From contig JAWUZG010000177.1 of the NCBI GenBank assembly GCA_036785705.1, forward strand, positions 806,001-870,000: a stretch of DNA of 64,000 nucleotides, written 5' to 3'. Origin of the DNA: Acanthornis magna (taxonomy: Eukaryota > Chordata > Aves > Passeriformes > Acanthizidae). A program made the position numbers and the translations under genes. Below the pieces are notes generated by a model. The model was not told where the DNA came from. It ran no database searches and saw nothing but the letters and a program-made list of their open reading frames with translations. Each line of letters begins with the position of its first letter. Position 1 is the stretch's first letter. Shown here piece by piece: positions 1 to 11,290 of the stretch.

Positions 1-637
1 AAAAGCCAATTTCTAATTCCCGTTAATGACCCGTTCCCCTACCAGCTTGTCCTTGTGCCAGGAAGGATTAAGCTGTTTGTGGGAGGGCTGAGGAGCAGCT
101 GGGGCTTTTTCTTTGGGAGCTGTGGGATACGGCACGGGCCGGAGCGGATAAACCTCCGTCGCGGGAAGTTGGCGTCGCTTCAGTGGAGGAAGCGCTTGGA
201 CGGCGCAGGATTAGGGAATTAGGGACACGCGCACCGAGGTGGGGCTGAAGTGACCCCACAGCAGCTGGGTCACTCTGCTTGGGATTTCCAAAGGAATTCC
301 TGTCTGGAGGTGGCTCAGCCTTAATTTTGGGGCATTTGGAGCTGGTGTAAGTCGGGAATGACTACAGAGCTTCTGATTAAGAGGCCAGCATGGACCAGCA
401 GATATCTATATCTTTATAAAATAACTATAGTTATCCGAGTTAGAAATAATGCAAGTTTTTTAAAAGGGGAAGGGAGGTGAAAGAAGTTGAGATTTAAATA
501 ATATTAGGCCTTTTTATGGACCACACATCTTTTTTAAAGGGAAAATAGAGCAAGAAAAAGTCCGTGTGGAAATGGGAGTGGCAACAGCAGTTAATGATGA
601 GGGACAGGCTGTGGAATAAATCCAAAGGGAATGGAGG
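1..637. other. Unique sequence, no gene recognised
   Basis: No repeat family, splice-framed exon or RNA gene is visible. The left part is GC-richer and holds a CpG cluster; the part after about 350 is AT-rich and ends directly at a CR1 copy. The short open frames have no recognisable domain. Confidence 0.6.
130..236. other. CpG-dense patch
   Basis: About 15 CpG dinucleotides fall in roughly 107 bases, while the surrounding kilobases have very few. It is too short for a standard CpG island. It could be an island edge, a small regulatory element or a GC-rich remnant. No TATA box or exon can be tied to it. Confidence 0.35.
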
Positions 638-2492
638 AATCATAGGATGGTTTGGGTTGGAAGGGACCTTAGAGCCCATCCCATCCCTGTATCCCATCCG
701 TGTATCCATCCCTGTATCCCATCCCATCCCTGTATCCATCCCTGTATCCCATCCCTGGATCCATCCCTGTATCCCATCCCTGTATCCCATCCCTGTATCC
801 CATCCCTGTATCCATCCCTGTATCCATCCCTGTATCCATCCCTGTATCCATCCCTGGATCCATCCCTGTATCCCATCCCTGTATCCCATCCCTGGATCCA
901 TCCCTGGATCCATCCCTGGATCCATCCCTGTATCCATCCCTGGATCCCATCCCTGGATCCCATCCCTGGATCCATCCCTGGATCCATCCCTGGATCCCAT
1001 CCCTGTATCCATCCCATCCCTGTATCCCATCCCTGTATCCCATCCCTGTATCCCATCCCTGTATCCCATCCCTGGATCCATCCCTGGATCCCATCCCTGG
1101 ATCCCATCCGTGTATCCATCCCTGTATCCCATCCCATCCCTGTATCCATCCCTGTATCCATCCCTGGATCCATCCCTGGATCCCATCCCTGTATCCCATC
1201 CCTGTATCCATCCCTGGATCCATCCGTGTATCCATCCCTGTATCCCATCCCTGTATGCCGTCCCTGTATCCCATCCCTGTATCCCATCCCTGGATCCATC
1301 CCTGTATCCCATCCCTGTATCCCATCCCTGTATCCCATCCTATACCTGGATCCCATCCCTGTATCCCATCCCTGTATCCCATCCCTGTTTCCATCCCTGT
1401 TTCCATCCCTGTATCCATCCCTGTATCCATCCCTGGATCCATCCCTGGATCCCATCCCTGTATCCCATCCCTGTATCCATCCCTGGATCCATCCGTGTAT
1501 CCATCCCTGTATCCCATCCCTGTATGCCGTCCCTGTATCCCATCCCTGTATCCATCCCTATATCCATCCCTGTATCCCATCCCTGGATCCATCCCTGGAT
1601 CCATCCCTGGATCCATCCCTGTATCCCATCCCTGGATCCATCCCTGGATCCATCCCTGGATCCATCCCTGTATCCATCCCTGGATCCATCCCTGGATCCC
1701 ATCCCTGGATCCCATCCCTGGATCCCATCCCTGGATCCATCCCTGGATCCCATCCCTGTATCCATCCCATCCCTGTATCCCATCCCTGTATCCCATCCCT
1801 GTATCCCATCCCTGGATCCATCCCTGGATCCCATCCCTGGATCCCATCCCTGTATCCATCCCTGTATCCATCCCTGGATCCATCCCTGGATCCATCCCTG
1901 TATCCATCCCTGTATCCCATCCCTGGATCCCATCCATGGATCCCATCCCTGGATCCATCCCTGGATCCATCCCTGGATCCATCCCTGGATCCCATCCCTG
2001 TATCCATCCCATCCCTGTATCCATCCCTGTGTCCATCCCTGGATCCATCCCTGTATCCATCCCTGTGTCCCATCCCTGTGTCCCATCCCTGTGTCCCATC
2101 CCTGTGTCCCATCCCTGTATCCCATCCCTGTATCCATCCCTGTATCCCCTCCCTGTATCCATCCCTGGATCCATCCCTGGATCCCATCCCTGGATCCCAT
2201 CCCTGGATCCATCCCTGGATCCCATCCCTGTATCCATCCCTGGATCCATCCCTGGATCCATCCCTGGATCCCATCCCTGGATCCCATCCCATCCCACCCC
2301 TGCCCTGACAGGGACACCTGCCACTGTCCCAGGCTGCTCCAAGCCCTGTCCAGCCTGGCCTTGGGCACTTCCAGGGATCCAGAGGTATCCAAAATTTCTC
2401 TGGAAATTCTATCCCATCCCCTCCACACTCTCCCAGGGAAGAATTCCTTCCTAATACCCAACCTAAACTTTCCCTCCGTCAGCTTAAGCCTG
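638..2492 (-). mobile_element. CR1 LINE 3' fragment, split by a minisatellite
   Basis: The left piece (about 638-676) is the antisense CR1 3' end: the ATCATAGGATGG tail followed by TTTGGGTTGGAAGGGACC. The element resumes at about 2298 with the CTGCCACTGTCCCAGGCTGC block and runs through CTTCCTAATACCCAACC near 2460. On the plus strand the order is 3' end first, so the element lies on the minus strand. The two pieces together make one 5'-truncated copy with the tandem array inserted at the 'CCCATCC' step of the CR1 3' region. Confidence 0.85.
676..2297. repeat. 1.6-kb minisatellite of 12/13-bp units (CATCCCTGTATC / CATCCCTGGATC)
   Basis: About 130 tandem units of CATCCCTGTATC or CATCCCTGGATC. 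Many carry one extra C, so unit length is 12 or 13 bp. Rare variants include CATCCGTGTATC, CCTGTTTC, CCTGTGTC and a TGCCGTCC form. Longer blocks recur: an about 80-bp block holding the TGCCGTCC variant occurs near 1255 and 1524 (offset 269), and an about 85-bp block near 1001 and 1755 (offset about 754). This implies expansion by segmental duplication inside the array. Neither unit creates a stop codon in any of six frames, so the long open frames here (up to 649 codons) follow from composition and are not genes. Confidence 0.95.
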
Positions 2493-3759
2493 GGGATGAA
2501 GTTGAAGGAATGAAAACAAAGCAGAAGAGCAGCCTGGAGGAGAGGCTGTAAATGTTTTAATGGATATGGATGTTTTTCCAGCATGCTTCCACCATCAGGA
2601 GAAGGTGGAAAGTTTTGGGAAACAAGGTAAAATATCAATAAGAATGAGGTTGATATTTAGCAAATCATCATAAAAGTGATTTGGCTTAATGTTGTGGAAG
2701 GAACAGATGTCAGAGGGAAAAAAATCCCAAGGGAGGCATAAGAACATGGAGAAATGGAAGGAAACACCAGAACAGGTGATCAGATGTGGCAAATTTCTGA
2801 AATCTGGCTGAACTCCTAAAGGACCACATTGGGAAGTGTGAAATGTGGGATGGGAGCTGAGCCAGCCTCGGAGAAACAGCGACTTCTTTAATCCTTTGGT
2901 AATAATTAGATTTTCTGGGGTTTGGGTTGGAACAGTTGCCAGAGAAAATATTGTAACTTGTGAGTGGTCAAACACTGAGAAAGAAAAAAAAAAGAGTAAC
3001 TTATTTTTTGGTAGTATCTGCTTTTCCTGTATTTTATTTTATCATTTTTTTAAATCCTGCTTGGTTTTTAGCTGCATTTTATGGGAATAGAGGAACAAAT
3101 CCATGTTAGGGCACTGGTGATGTGAGGACTCCTATTCACTGCTCCTCAGTGCTGATCATTATCCACAGCAAAACCAACGTTAAGCAAAAAAAAAAAAAAA
3201 CCAGTTAAAATGATTTCTAAAGATACGAGGAAGCTTCCACTGAAAGAAGTCTGAATATCTGGAATTCGTTAAAAAGTGAAAATTGTGTATAAATATTTAT
3301 GAGGAGGAATGGTGCTGGTGAGGGAGCAAAGCCATCTCGGGAGGCTTCCTGTCAATCAAAACACCCAGATCGCTTGGAGATGATTGAAATCCCCCAAAAG
3401 GTGGATCATTCCCAATGGATCTGCCATTTGAAGGGAGAGGGGGCAGGGGAAAAGCATCAAAATTTGGGAGAGGGCGTTTTTTGGGGGTTTTTTTGTGATT
3501 CCTTGTGGTTTGGTGCTGAGTTTTGTGGCGTCGCTGGTGTGAGGGACACGCGGTGGGAGCGGCTCTGGCACACGGAGTGTCGGATCAGGGGAGGGCAGGA
3601 GGAAAATGGAGATTGGTCAGACTACTGTGTTGTGTAGTGCCATGGCTGAGGAAAGAAAGAATTCCATTTTTGGAGGGGCAGTTCCAGGCATAAAAGAGAA
3701 TTCAAGGATGTGAACACAAGTGTTTTCACAGGGCTTGGAGTGGACACTCGAAAGATGCC
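2493..3759. other. Unique sequence, no gene recognised
   Basis: Ordinary AT-leaning sequence with short A runs near 2990 and 3188. No transposon ends, exon-like frame or RNA gene is seen. Confidence 0.6.
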
Positions 3760-4205
3760 TCAGAAATGGGCAGGGACACCTGCCACTGTCCCAGGCTGCC
3801 CCAATTCCAGCCCAGCCCCTCCCCACCCTCCCAGACAGCAATTCCCAATTCCCAAGATCCCATCTGGCCCTGCCCTCTGGCACTGCCAAGCCATTCCCTG
3901 TGTGCTGTCCCTGCAGCCCTTGTCCCCAGTCCCTCTGCAGCTCTCCTGGAGCCCTTCAGGCCCTGCCAGGGGCTCGCAGCTCTCCCTGTGTCCTTCCCTT
4001 CTCCAGGGAACATTCCCAGCTCTCCCAGCCTGGCTCCAGAGCAGCTCCAGGCTCTCCTCTGGACTCTCTCCAGCAGCTCCTGTGCTGTGTCCCCAGGGCT
4101 GGGACAGCTCTGCAGGTGGGCTCTCACCTGAGAGGGACAGAATCCCCCCAGTCCCTACTGCCCACTTCGGGGGGACACCCCCAAGTCCTTCTCCTCGTGG
4201 CTGTT
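3760..4205 (-). mobile_element. CR1 LINE 3' fragment (subfamily A)
   Basis: Antisense CR1 starting in the GGGACACCTGCCACTGTCCC block. It continues through the C-rich stretch near 3810-3850 and the CTGCAGCTCTCCTGGAGCCC block to a 'GGACACCCCCAAGTCC' segment near 4170. The extreme 3' tail is missing. It reaches further toward the CR1 5' side than most copies here. Confidence 0.85.
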
Positions 4206-5164
4206 CTCAATAAATATATATTTCTGTGGATTTGTGCAGCTTGACCCTTGGTGTGCCACTCCACTGTGGTTTACAGCAGGTTTTTTTCAGGTTTTGCTGC
4301 TTTAAGCTACAGAACTAAAAATCAAATTGTGCCAAGAGCTTAGAGAGAAACAAACTATTGTTGAGCTCCTACCCTCATACCTTGAATTAGCTGAGGATTC
4401 AGAATTTAGGAAAAGAAACGTGCTTGTGTAGAATAAGCAAGAGCCTGCAGAGTTTGGCTGATGGGGAATGTGCTGAGAGAGAATTTTCCAGCCAGGGGAG
4501 GTCACAACAATTTTTTTTTTTGTTTTCCAAAGAGCACAGTTTTCTCGGCCTGTTGTTGGCCAAGGTGTGCCAGGTCTGCCGAGGGTGAGTTTTGAAAAGA
4601 GCAACCAAACAAACCTGGGAGGACAGGGATGGGGAATGTTGCAAATCCCAGCTGCTGTCCCCTCAAAGCAGGACAGGATTCCTTGATGAGCCGCCTTTTG
4701 TCCTAAACTTTCCTCTGTTCCAGCTGAATAAAGCAGTGATCCTCCCAGTCCTAACGACCACGGCTTTCTGGAAATGTAAAATTACCAGATCTCATTAATG
4801 CCGGGCTCCATCATTCATCAAAGCACTTCTTACACCTCACACTGGCTCCTTTTCTCTCCCCCTCTTAATCTTGCTCTCATTATAAGGATGTGTGTGCCCT
4901 TTGGACCTATCTGCTTCCAAGGAGTTGACACCTGCAGAGATCTCATTTGGGAAAGACTCGTTAACTCTTTGAGAGTTGAAATGTAGGGAAAACAATCCGC
5001 TGGGAGCAGCTCTGCACAACGAGGATGCTGTAAATACCCCGGGGACAAAGAGCAGGCAGAGGATGGCACATGAAGGAAAGGGAATTCTTTGTGTCCCTGT
5101 GCCTTTATCCTGATAAAATCTCCCTCTCATGGTCAACAGGTCCCTGCAAATGCAGTTAATGGCT

Positions 5165-5198
<34 letters not shown>

Positions 5199-7062
5199 TT
5201 CTCTCTTACAAGGATTTTCTGCTGCTTTGGAGACTTCTCCCAGCCTAATGCACTTTTCACATGTGCTTTCCAGCTCAAAAATAAAGATTTCAAAATGAGC
5301 CCAATTGCCATGAAATTAAACCTGGCTGGGGACAAAAGCTTTTGACACATACGTGGAAACTGCTCCTCCAGATGATCCTCAGAGTTCTGTAGCAGCTTTT
5401 ATCTCAAGAACTAAAGCACTTTGCAAACAGTCAGATTACAGAAGTGCTGCACTGATCAGGTATTTTAGCCAAATAAATACTATTTATAAAGGAATTTTCA
5501 AAAGAGCTTTCAGAGATACCTGTCACAGTTTCGGCATCTTTATTCAGTGACTCGAAGCTCTTATCTGTCTCAGTAGGGGATGCCAATTTACTGATGTACT
5601 TTTCTGTTAAAATCCAGGTTCCATAAGGCAGATTAGCAGTGAGAAAATGCAAGTCTCTTTGGGGGGAGGAAAAAAAAAAGAGTTTGAAAGTTGTTTTAAA
5701 GTCGATTCTGTGATAAAGGAGCCAATTGAGGAGATGTTATCAGGTGCCACAAAAAAAGAAAAGTCACTGGAATTTGCTGGATCTGTGTTGTTGTGAGCAC
5801 CCCACCCATCAATCCAAGCAGCTGAGTTCCCTTGTTCATCCTTTCTCCTCTCTATCCATCTGTTCTGCCTTAAATCCCATTTCCTTCCTGAACTCATCAC
5901 ACAGGTTTTGTCATTACAAAGAGCAGCCTCGTGTTCTGATCAACATCTCCACTCCCAGGTATTGATACTGCAGGTTTTAATTACTTCATTAAATAAAACA
6001 TTGTTTCTCGTGTAGCGTTTGCCAGGCTCCTGTCAATATTTGATCCTGATGGAGCTGATGTGGTGTAAGAGTTGTCAAAGAATATTGGCTTGGAGGGATG
6101 TAGGAAAGTTCTGCAGGAATGAGGTTGAACAGAGACTGTATTTCCATTAATCATCTCTAAATACAACATGACAGCATTGCTTGAGTCACTCAGTCATTGA
6201 GACAACAAATCACTCAAGTAGAGGAACACTTTTATCAGGACTTGGCTTTTCTTTGATCTTCTAGTGAAAAACCAGCCCAGAAGTTCAGTGCTTTGACATT
6301 TATAGATGTTACTTTGATAATCCCATCTGGATTTCATCATGGTCACGTTACATTGCATGTTTTATAACAAATTTATAACAAAATAATTTCTACTCCTCTC
6401 TCGAGTTTGCTTGCCTGATCTTTTAATTTTTTTTTTTCTTGTAAGAGCTGCTAATGCCTCTCCTGGCATCTCAGGAGTTCCTTAAATATTAATAGGATTC
6501 CTCTCCTGACCTTACTGGGAATAGTCCCCTGTCTCTTGGATCGTGTTTGCTTTTATGGCTCCATGGTCTGTGTGGCCCCAGGACTTCTGTGATTGATGGA
6601 AATACTTGAATTTGTCTTCTAAAATTTCGAATTATGCAGTCTTTACCTCATGGCAAACATTCTCAGTACCTGAATGCACTGAGCTAGGCAGTGTCAAACT
6701 CTGTTCCCTTCCTCCAGCGGCCAAGGTGTGGAGTATCCAATTCTCCTGTGCGTTGGTTATAACTTCATCTCTTCAGCAGCACCTGGTTTTTGTACTTTAA
6801 CTCCTGTGCACTTCAGATCCAGGAATAAGTAGGAATATCTCCTGGGCTCATCCTCGTGGATTTTGATTAGTAACTTTTTTCGCAATGCAGAAGTTGTTCC
6901 TTCAGCATGAATAATTATTTTTGTATTCCCTAAGTTCATTCACCCCTGCACATTCCTGTTTCCTTTTCTCCCTTCTCCACCTTGCTATTGCTTTTATCTC
7001 TGGGTACTTTTGTTACATCTCTCAGGTCATTGAATGTATTATTGGAGAAACTTTGTTCGAAT
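4206..7062. other. Unique sequence, no gene recognised
   Basis: AT-rich single-copy-looking DNA. The only repeat seen is a 28-T run. The stretch about 5350-6430 has few CpGs and many ATTA/TAAT words, which is compatible with conserved non-coding DNA; only an alignment could show this. Confidence 0.5.
5168..5195. repeat. Poly(T) tract, 28 T
   Basis: An uninterrupted run of 28 T. It could be the reverse of a retroposed poly(A) tail, but no processed gene copy is recognisable next to it. Confidence 0.85.
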
Positions 7063-7215
7063 GCCAGAGCAGCTGTGGCTGCCCCTGGATCCCTGCAGTG
7101 CCCAAAGCCAGGCTGGACAGGGCTTGGAGCAGCCTGGGATGGTGGAAGGTGTCCCTGCCCATGGCAGGTGCATGGAGTGATTTCTCAGGTCCCTTCCATC
7201 CCAAATCATTCTGAT
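7063..7215 (+). mobile_element. CR1 LINE 3' end
   Basis: Sense CR1: the AGCAGCTGTGGCTGCCCCTG block, then CCAGGCTGGACAGGGCTTGG, then a 3' end of the 'GTCCCTTCCATCCCAAATCATTC' type. It is truncated at its 5' side and lies about 75 bp before LTR-A copy 1. Confidence 0.8.
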
Positions 7216-7291
7216 GGATCACATTCTGGAAGTCTTTCAGACAATTTCAGCACTAAATCTCTGAGTTTTCTTCTCCTGGGAGCCCTTCCAG

Positions 7292-7901
7292 TGTCACCAA
7301 AACTGTGGGAAAAACAAAAACCTTCCAACAACATTTTTAATGTTAGAGAGTCAAGGCATTGCTTTATTGTCTGGCCAGGATGTTGTTCTGGCCAGGGTGT
7401 GCCACAGAAATCATCTCATCCACACACAGCCTGGGTGTGCAGAGAGAATCATTCCATGATGCACAGATTTTACAGGATTTTCCCCCAAATTTTATACAGT
7501 CAAACCCACAGAGATGCATTGTTTCAAAGTTCATTGGTCCAGAGCTGAGCAACCCTCAGTGTTCAGTTTCCCACTGGATCTGAATCCCCTCCCCTCCGAT
7601 GTGAATTAGATCTTCATTTTTCAATGTTCTCCTCAGTCCTTTGCGGGGAGATGTCTCAGCTGTGTCCGAGGTGCTCTGGGGTGGATGTTTGGAGATGGCC
7701 ACCGATGTTCCGTGGATGTTCCGTGGATGGCCTTGATCTCCCTGGGGATCTTTGGGCTGCTCCACTCTGTCCTGTGCTGAGTTCATCACACCTCACCTGG
7801 CACAACAATGCCCAACTTAAGATTCCTTTTCCCGGGCATAAATCAAACAAATCCTTTGACTAAAGTTACACAAAATTTTTAAACTGGTGTATTTTCCAAC
7901 A
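7292..7901 (-). mobile_element. Solo LTR, family LTR-A, copy 1 (endogenous retrovirus)
   Basis: A 610-bp element bounded by TG and CA with a 4-bp target duplication CCAG at 7288-7291 and 7902-7905. On the minus strand a TATAAAA box (about 7506-7500) precedes an AATAAA signal (7368-7363), the normal U3-R order. No gag, pol or env sequence is attached, so this is a solo LTR left by recombination between two LTRs. The 4-bp duplication suggests a class I (gamma-like) provirus. It groups with copy 2 in its R/U5 end, with copy 4 in its middle and with copy 3 in U3. Confidence 0.85.
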
Positions 7902-7905
7902 CCAG

Positions 7906-9077
7906 CACTGTGGCAGCTCTGCCCCAAGTCCTTGTGACCACAACGTCCCAAACCTTCCCTGAGCACCACAGAACCCCAGGAAATTTTTGGCTGCCATTCC
8001 CCCCCAGCCACTGCTCACCTCCTCAGGTGGAGCCGATCCCATTTCCCATCAGGACGAGCTGCTTTCATCGACTCCATTCCATCCATGTGAGTTGTGCTGG
8101 CAGCCGGGCTGGCTGTGGTTGACAGATTCTGTCTGAGAAGGGCTCTGGTAATTGCTCGTTCTGTTCGGTGCCTGTGCTGGTGACAGATGGTCACACTGAA
8201 TGTTTAAAATGTTCAGGACCCCTGCATGATCCCCAAGCTATGAACAACAAACTTTGCCAGCATTTCTGTTGTCTATTAATTTAAAATGTTTGCTTGAATT
8301 ACTATTTTTTCCCCTTACGTTTCAGGCACGTTTTGCTGGGTTTGTACTTTTCTAAAATGTTCCTTTTCCCCATTTTTTTCCCTATTAAAGAAAGTCTCAA
8401 GATGTTAGTACAGACTGGCAGAAGCAAGTGCCAACTGCTGTTGCAGACTTGTTAACAAATTTATTTTTGCCTGAGAATGGCACATATGGCCCAGAGCGGA
8501 AATATTAGGGGTCTGTAGTCCTTGTTAGGGCTGGCGGATATTGTCTTGGAAAAAAATAGCGTTTTGGTCAGTCATAAATTTAATTTTTATTTTTATTGCT
8601 GGAAGGACTTTTCAGGTTTTTTTTGTTTTTTTTTTTTTTCTGAAGTGGTGGTCTTCAATCATTTCCCAGTCCTGTGACAGCTCCGGAGCTGCAAAAAGAG
8701 GTGGTGGGGAAGTGGCCAATTTATTTATGGCCTCTCTTTATTGCAGCTGAGTAGCTGCAAACGAGGGAAGTTGGTTTCTGTGGCCCATTTGATGGTTTAG
8801 GGTGTGTTGCCTGACCTGCAGGGTGTGAGGCTGGTACTTTATCTCCTGCATCTTTATTCCCAAGACTTGTAAAACCACATTACAAAGACCACAACAATTA
8901 TAAGGTCTTATATCCTTAATTTTCATTTTTCCCCCCCCGTTTAAAGTGTTTGACATCTTTTTTTCTGGGTAGGTTTTCAATCTAAAACTCTAATAGCAAA
9001 AGAATGTTTTGTTTCCTACAGATTCCTTCAGCCCCCTCATGTTCTGGTAGATAATGTGATTTATTGGTTTGTTTTCA
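7906..9077. other. Unique sequence, no gene recognised
   Basis: No repeat family or exon is seen. T-rich runs lie near 8300-8400 and 8620-8640. Confidence 0.6.
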
Positions 9078-9199
9078 AGGCCAAGTTGGACTTGGAGCAG
9101 CCTGGGACAGTGGGAGGTGACCCTGCCCGAGGCAGGGGTGGAACTGGGTGAGCTTTAAGGTCCCTTCAACCCAAACCATTCTGTGATTCTGTGATTATT
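9078..9199 (+). mobile_element. CR1 LINE 3' end
   Basis: Only the last about 120 bp of a sense CR1: CTTGGAGCAGCCTGGGACAG, then GGTCCCTTCAACCCAAACC, ending in the characteristic ATTCTGTGATTCTGTGATT tail. Confidence 0.85.
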
Positions 9200-9215
9200 T
9201 TCATATTTGGGTTGT

Positions 9216-9285
9216 CCTGTGCAGGACCACCCGTTGGACTCAATGATCCTTCCAGCTCAGCATATTCTCTGATTCCATGATTTGT
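9216..9285 (+). mobile_element. CR1 LINE 3' end, second subfamily
   Basis: A short sense fragment of the 'GTTGGACTCAATGATCC' type ending in TCTGATTCCATGATTT. It sits about 15 bp beyond the previous CR1 and is probably an independent insertion of another subfamily. Confidence 0.65.
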
Positions 9286-10167
9286 GCCACATTTCTGTCC
9301 ATACACAGCTGGATTTTCACACCATGGACCACAACGGTCAAACCTTTGCTGATATATCCAATTTTTCCTTGCTTTTCCAAGCTCGCAGTGAGGGCTGGAA
9401 TAACCTTCCCCAGGTTTATCCCATTGGATCAGGTTTGTGTATTCAGCTGGTGTGTGCAGCAAACTGAAAATGCGTTCCTCTGATGGATGTCTGGATAATT
9501 GTCCTATCTGCATATGTGAGAAGGAGAAGGAAATGATGCCACCCCCGGCCTCATTTCGAGGAGTGAAGGTTATTCTGGAGATCTGGAGGGAGGGGATTGA
9601 CGCAGCCAGGATGTGTTGGAATCAAATCAGTAAATTAATCAACATCTTGTTATCCAGCGTTGAGTGCTGGATTTAATTAGGGCAAAAAGGAACTGATGTG
9701 TGCATAAATATATATATAAATACATATATATATATGTGTGTGTGTGTGTGTATTTGGAGGAACAGTTCAATATGACTGGACTGTGATTGCCTGGGATCCG
9801 TGAGGGGAACAGGCCACAGGATGGGTAAGTTTTGCACCATCTGGCACTGGGAGATGCAGGTGGATTCAGAGCTAGAGGCGGCTCTGCCCGCAGCACACCT
9901 GCACCTCTCACTGCTTTTCCTCCCTGAATTTTCAGGGGTTCTGCTGTTTTGAACAGACCTCTGGCTAGAAATGCAGTCTCAGAAGTGTTATTTCAGTTTT
10001 TCCTCGGTTGCTTTGTATTAGGCAGCTTTTTCTTTCATTTGGTTGATTTAGTCCAAGATTTGTGTGGTGCTTTTTACCTGTTTATTTACCTGTTTTAAAT
10101 TAAAATTTCGTGTAAAGAATCCATGAGCTTCTCAAGATTCCCTGCTTACTGTAGTGTTTATATAAAG
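9286..10167. other. Unique sequence with one microsatellite
   Basis: Apart from the TA/TG microsatellite, no repeat or exon-like segment is recognised. Confidence 0.55.
9705..9752. repeat. (TA)n(TG)n microsatellite
   Basis: Alternating TA steps, interrupted by AAATACA, pass directly into about nine TG steps. This is a compound dinucleotide repeat that is likely to vary in length. Confidence 0.9.
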
Positions 10168-10228
10168 TAGTTGGACTTGATGATTTTAAAGGTCTTTTCC
10201 AACCTAAATGATTCCTATGGCTCTGTTT
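10168..10228 (+). mobile_element. CR1 LINE 3' end fragment
   Basis: Shows the TTGGACTTGATGATTTTAAA and GGTCTTTTCCAACCTAAATG words followed by ATTCCTATGGCTCTG, typical of older CR1 3' ends. Confidence 0.65.
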
Positions 10229-10894
10229 CTGTGTCTCTCACATAATTTCATTGATGAAATCCTCAGTGCTGCTCCTCCTCATCTTTGGCTTGGAATTTTC
10301 AATCCTTGCATTTATTTTCCTCAGTCAGTGGGAAAATACTGGAGCAGGTGGAAGTGATCTTTGGTGCTTCTCTCCACTGTTTTTTTTTTTTTTTTATTTT
10401 TCCTTTGAAGCTGTATTTTGGAAATGAAGGACTTGGCTTTCCAAGTGGTCCTGAGCAAGTGCCTCAGCCCAGAACTGGGGACTTAAATCAGCAACAATTT
10501 CATCACCTGAAGGAAATCTGGAATTAAACACACTGAAATACATCCCCAGGTGGGAGATGGAAAATATTTTTGTTTTCCTGGTGTTCCAGCTGATTTGAGG
10601 AGTACAGGCACCCCATACCCTGCTTTGCTGAGTCGCCCCAAGGACAATTTTCATCGCTTCCTGAGGCTCGTGGGTGAGCTGGGATTGTCAAGGATGTTCT
10701 TCACCCTCATGGAAAACAGGAAAGATGTATCAAAATACTCATTTTGAGTAAACCCTGGGCAGGTTGATGCCTGTTAGATGTTCCAGGGTGGGTCTGGAGA
10801 ACCAAACCAGAGCTGGTGAAGCTCCCAGGAACCACCTGATTGTGGTGGCAACGATTGTAGATATTGGCAGGACATTGGCTGGGCTCTGGAACAC
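10229..10894. other. Unique sequence, no gene recognised
   Basis: Includes a run of T near 10380-10397. No repeat family or splice-framed exon is seen. Confidence 0.55.
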
Positions 10895-11290
10895 GGAATG
10901 GTGACATTCCCAAGGCTGCCAGAGCTCCAGGAGCGTTTGGACTGTGCTCAGGCACAGGGTGGGATTGTTGGGATGGTCCTGTGGGGCCAGGAGTTGGACT
11001 GGATGATCCTTGTGGGTCCCTTCCCACTCAAGGTTTTCTCTGATTTTAAAAAGACAGACACGGAGCAGATCTCAGCCTCTTTCCATGGGATCCACGTTAA
11101 ACATCCTTATGTTTCCAGAGCTGGACTCGATGATCCTTGTGGGTCCCTTCCCACTCAAGGTTTTCTCTGATTTTAGAAAGACAAACACGGAGCAGATCTC
11201 AGCCTCTTTCCATGGGATCCACGTTAAACATCCTTACGTTTCCAGAGATGGACTTGATGATCCTTTGGGTCACTCCCAGCTCAGAACATT
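10895..11290 (+). mobile_element. CR1 LINE 3' end carried into a 127-bp tandem duplication
   Basis: Sense CR1 of the 'GGAGTTGGACTGGATGATCC' subfamily. Its last about 40 bp, with some 85 bp of downstream non-CR1 sequence, are repeated: GATGATCC starts at 11002, 11129 and 11256, a constant 127-bp step. The first two units differ by only a few bases. The third is a partial unit that diverges into a 'CACTCCCAGCTCAGAACATTCC' end, the more usual CR1 terminus. Confidence 0.8.
11002..11275. repeat. 127-bp tandem duplication, about 2.2 copies
   Basis: The unit joins a CR1 3' end to AAAAAGACAGACACGGAGC and ATGGGATCCACGTTAAAC. Copies 1 and 2 are nearly identical, so the duplication is recent relative to the CR1 insertion. 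Confidence 0.9.

Noticed and set aside
564..2513. Very long open frames on both strands (up to 649 codons) with HPCI/HPWI or DTGM/YRDG repeats
   Set aside because: They lie in the 12/13-bp minisatellite, whose units contain no stop in any frame. Several overlapping frames are open at once and mixed unit lengths shift the frame, so they are compositional artefacts.
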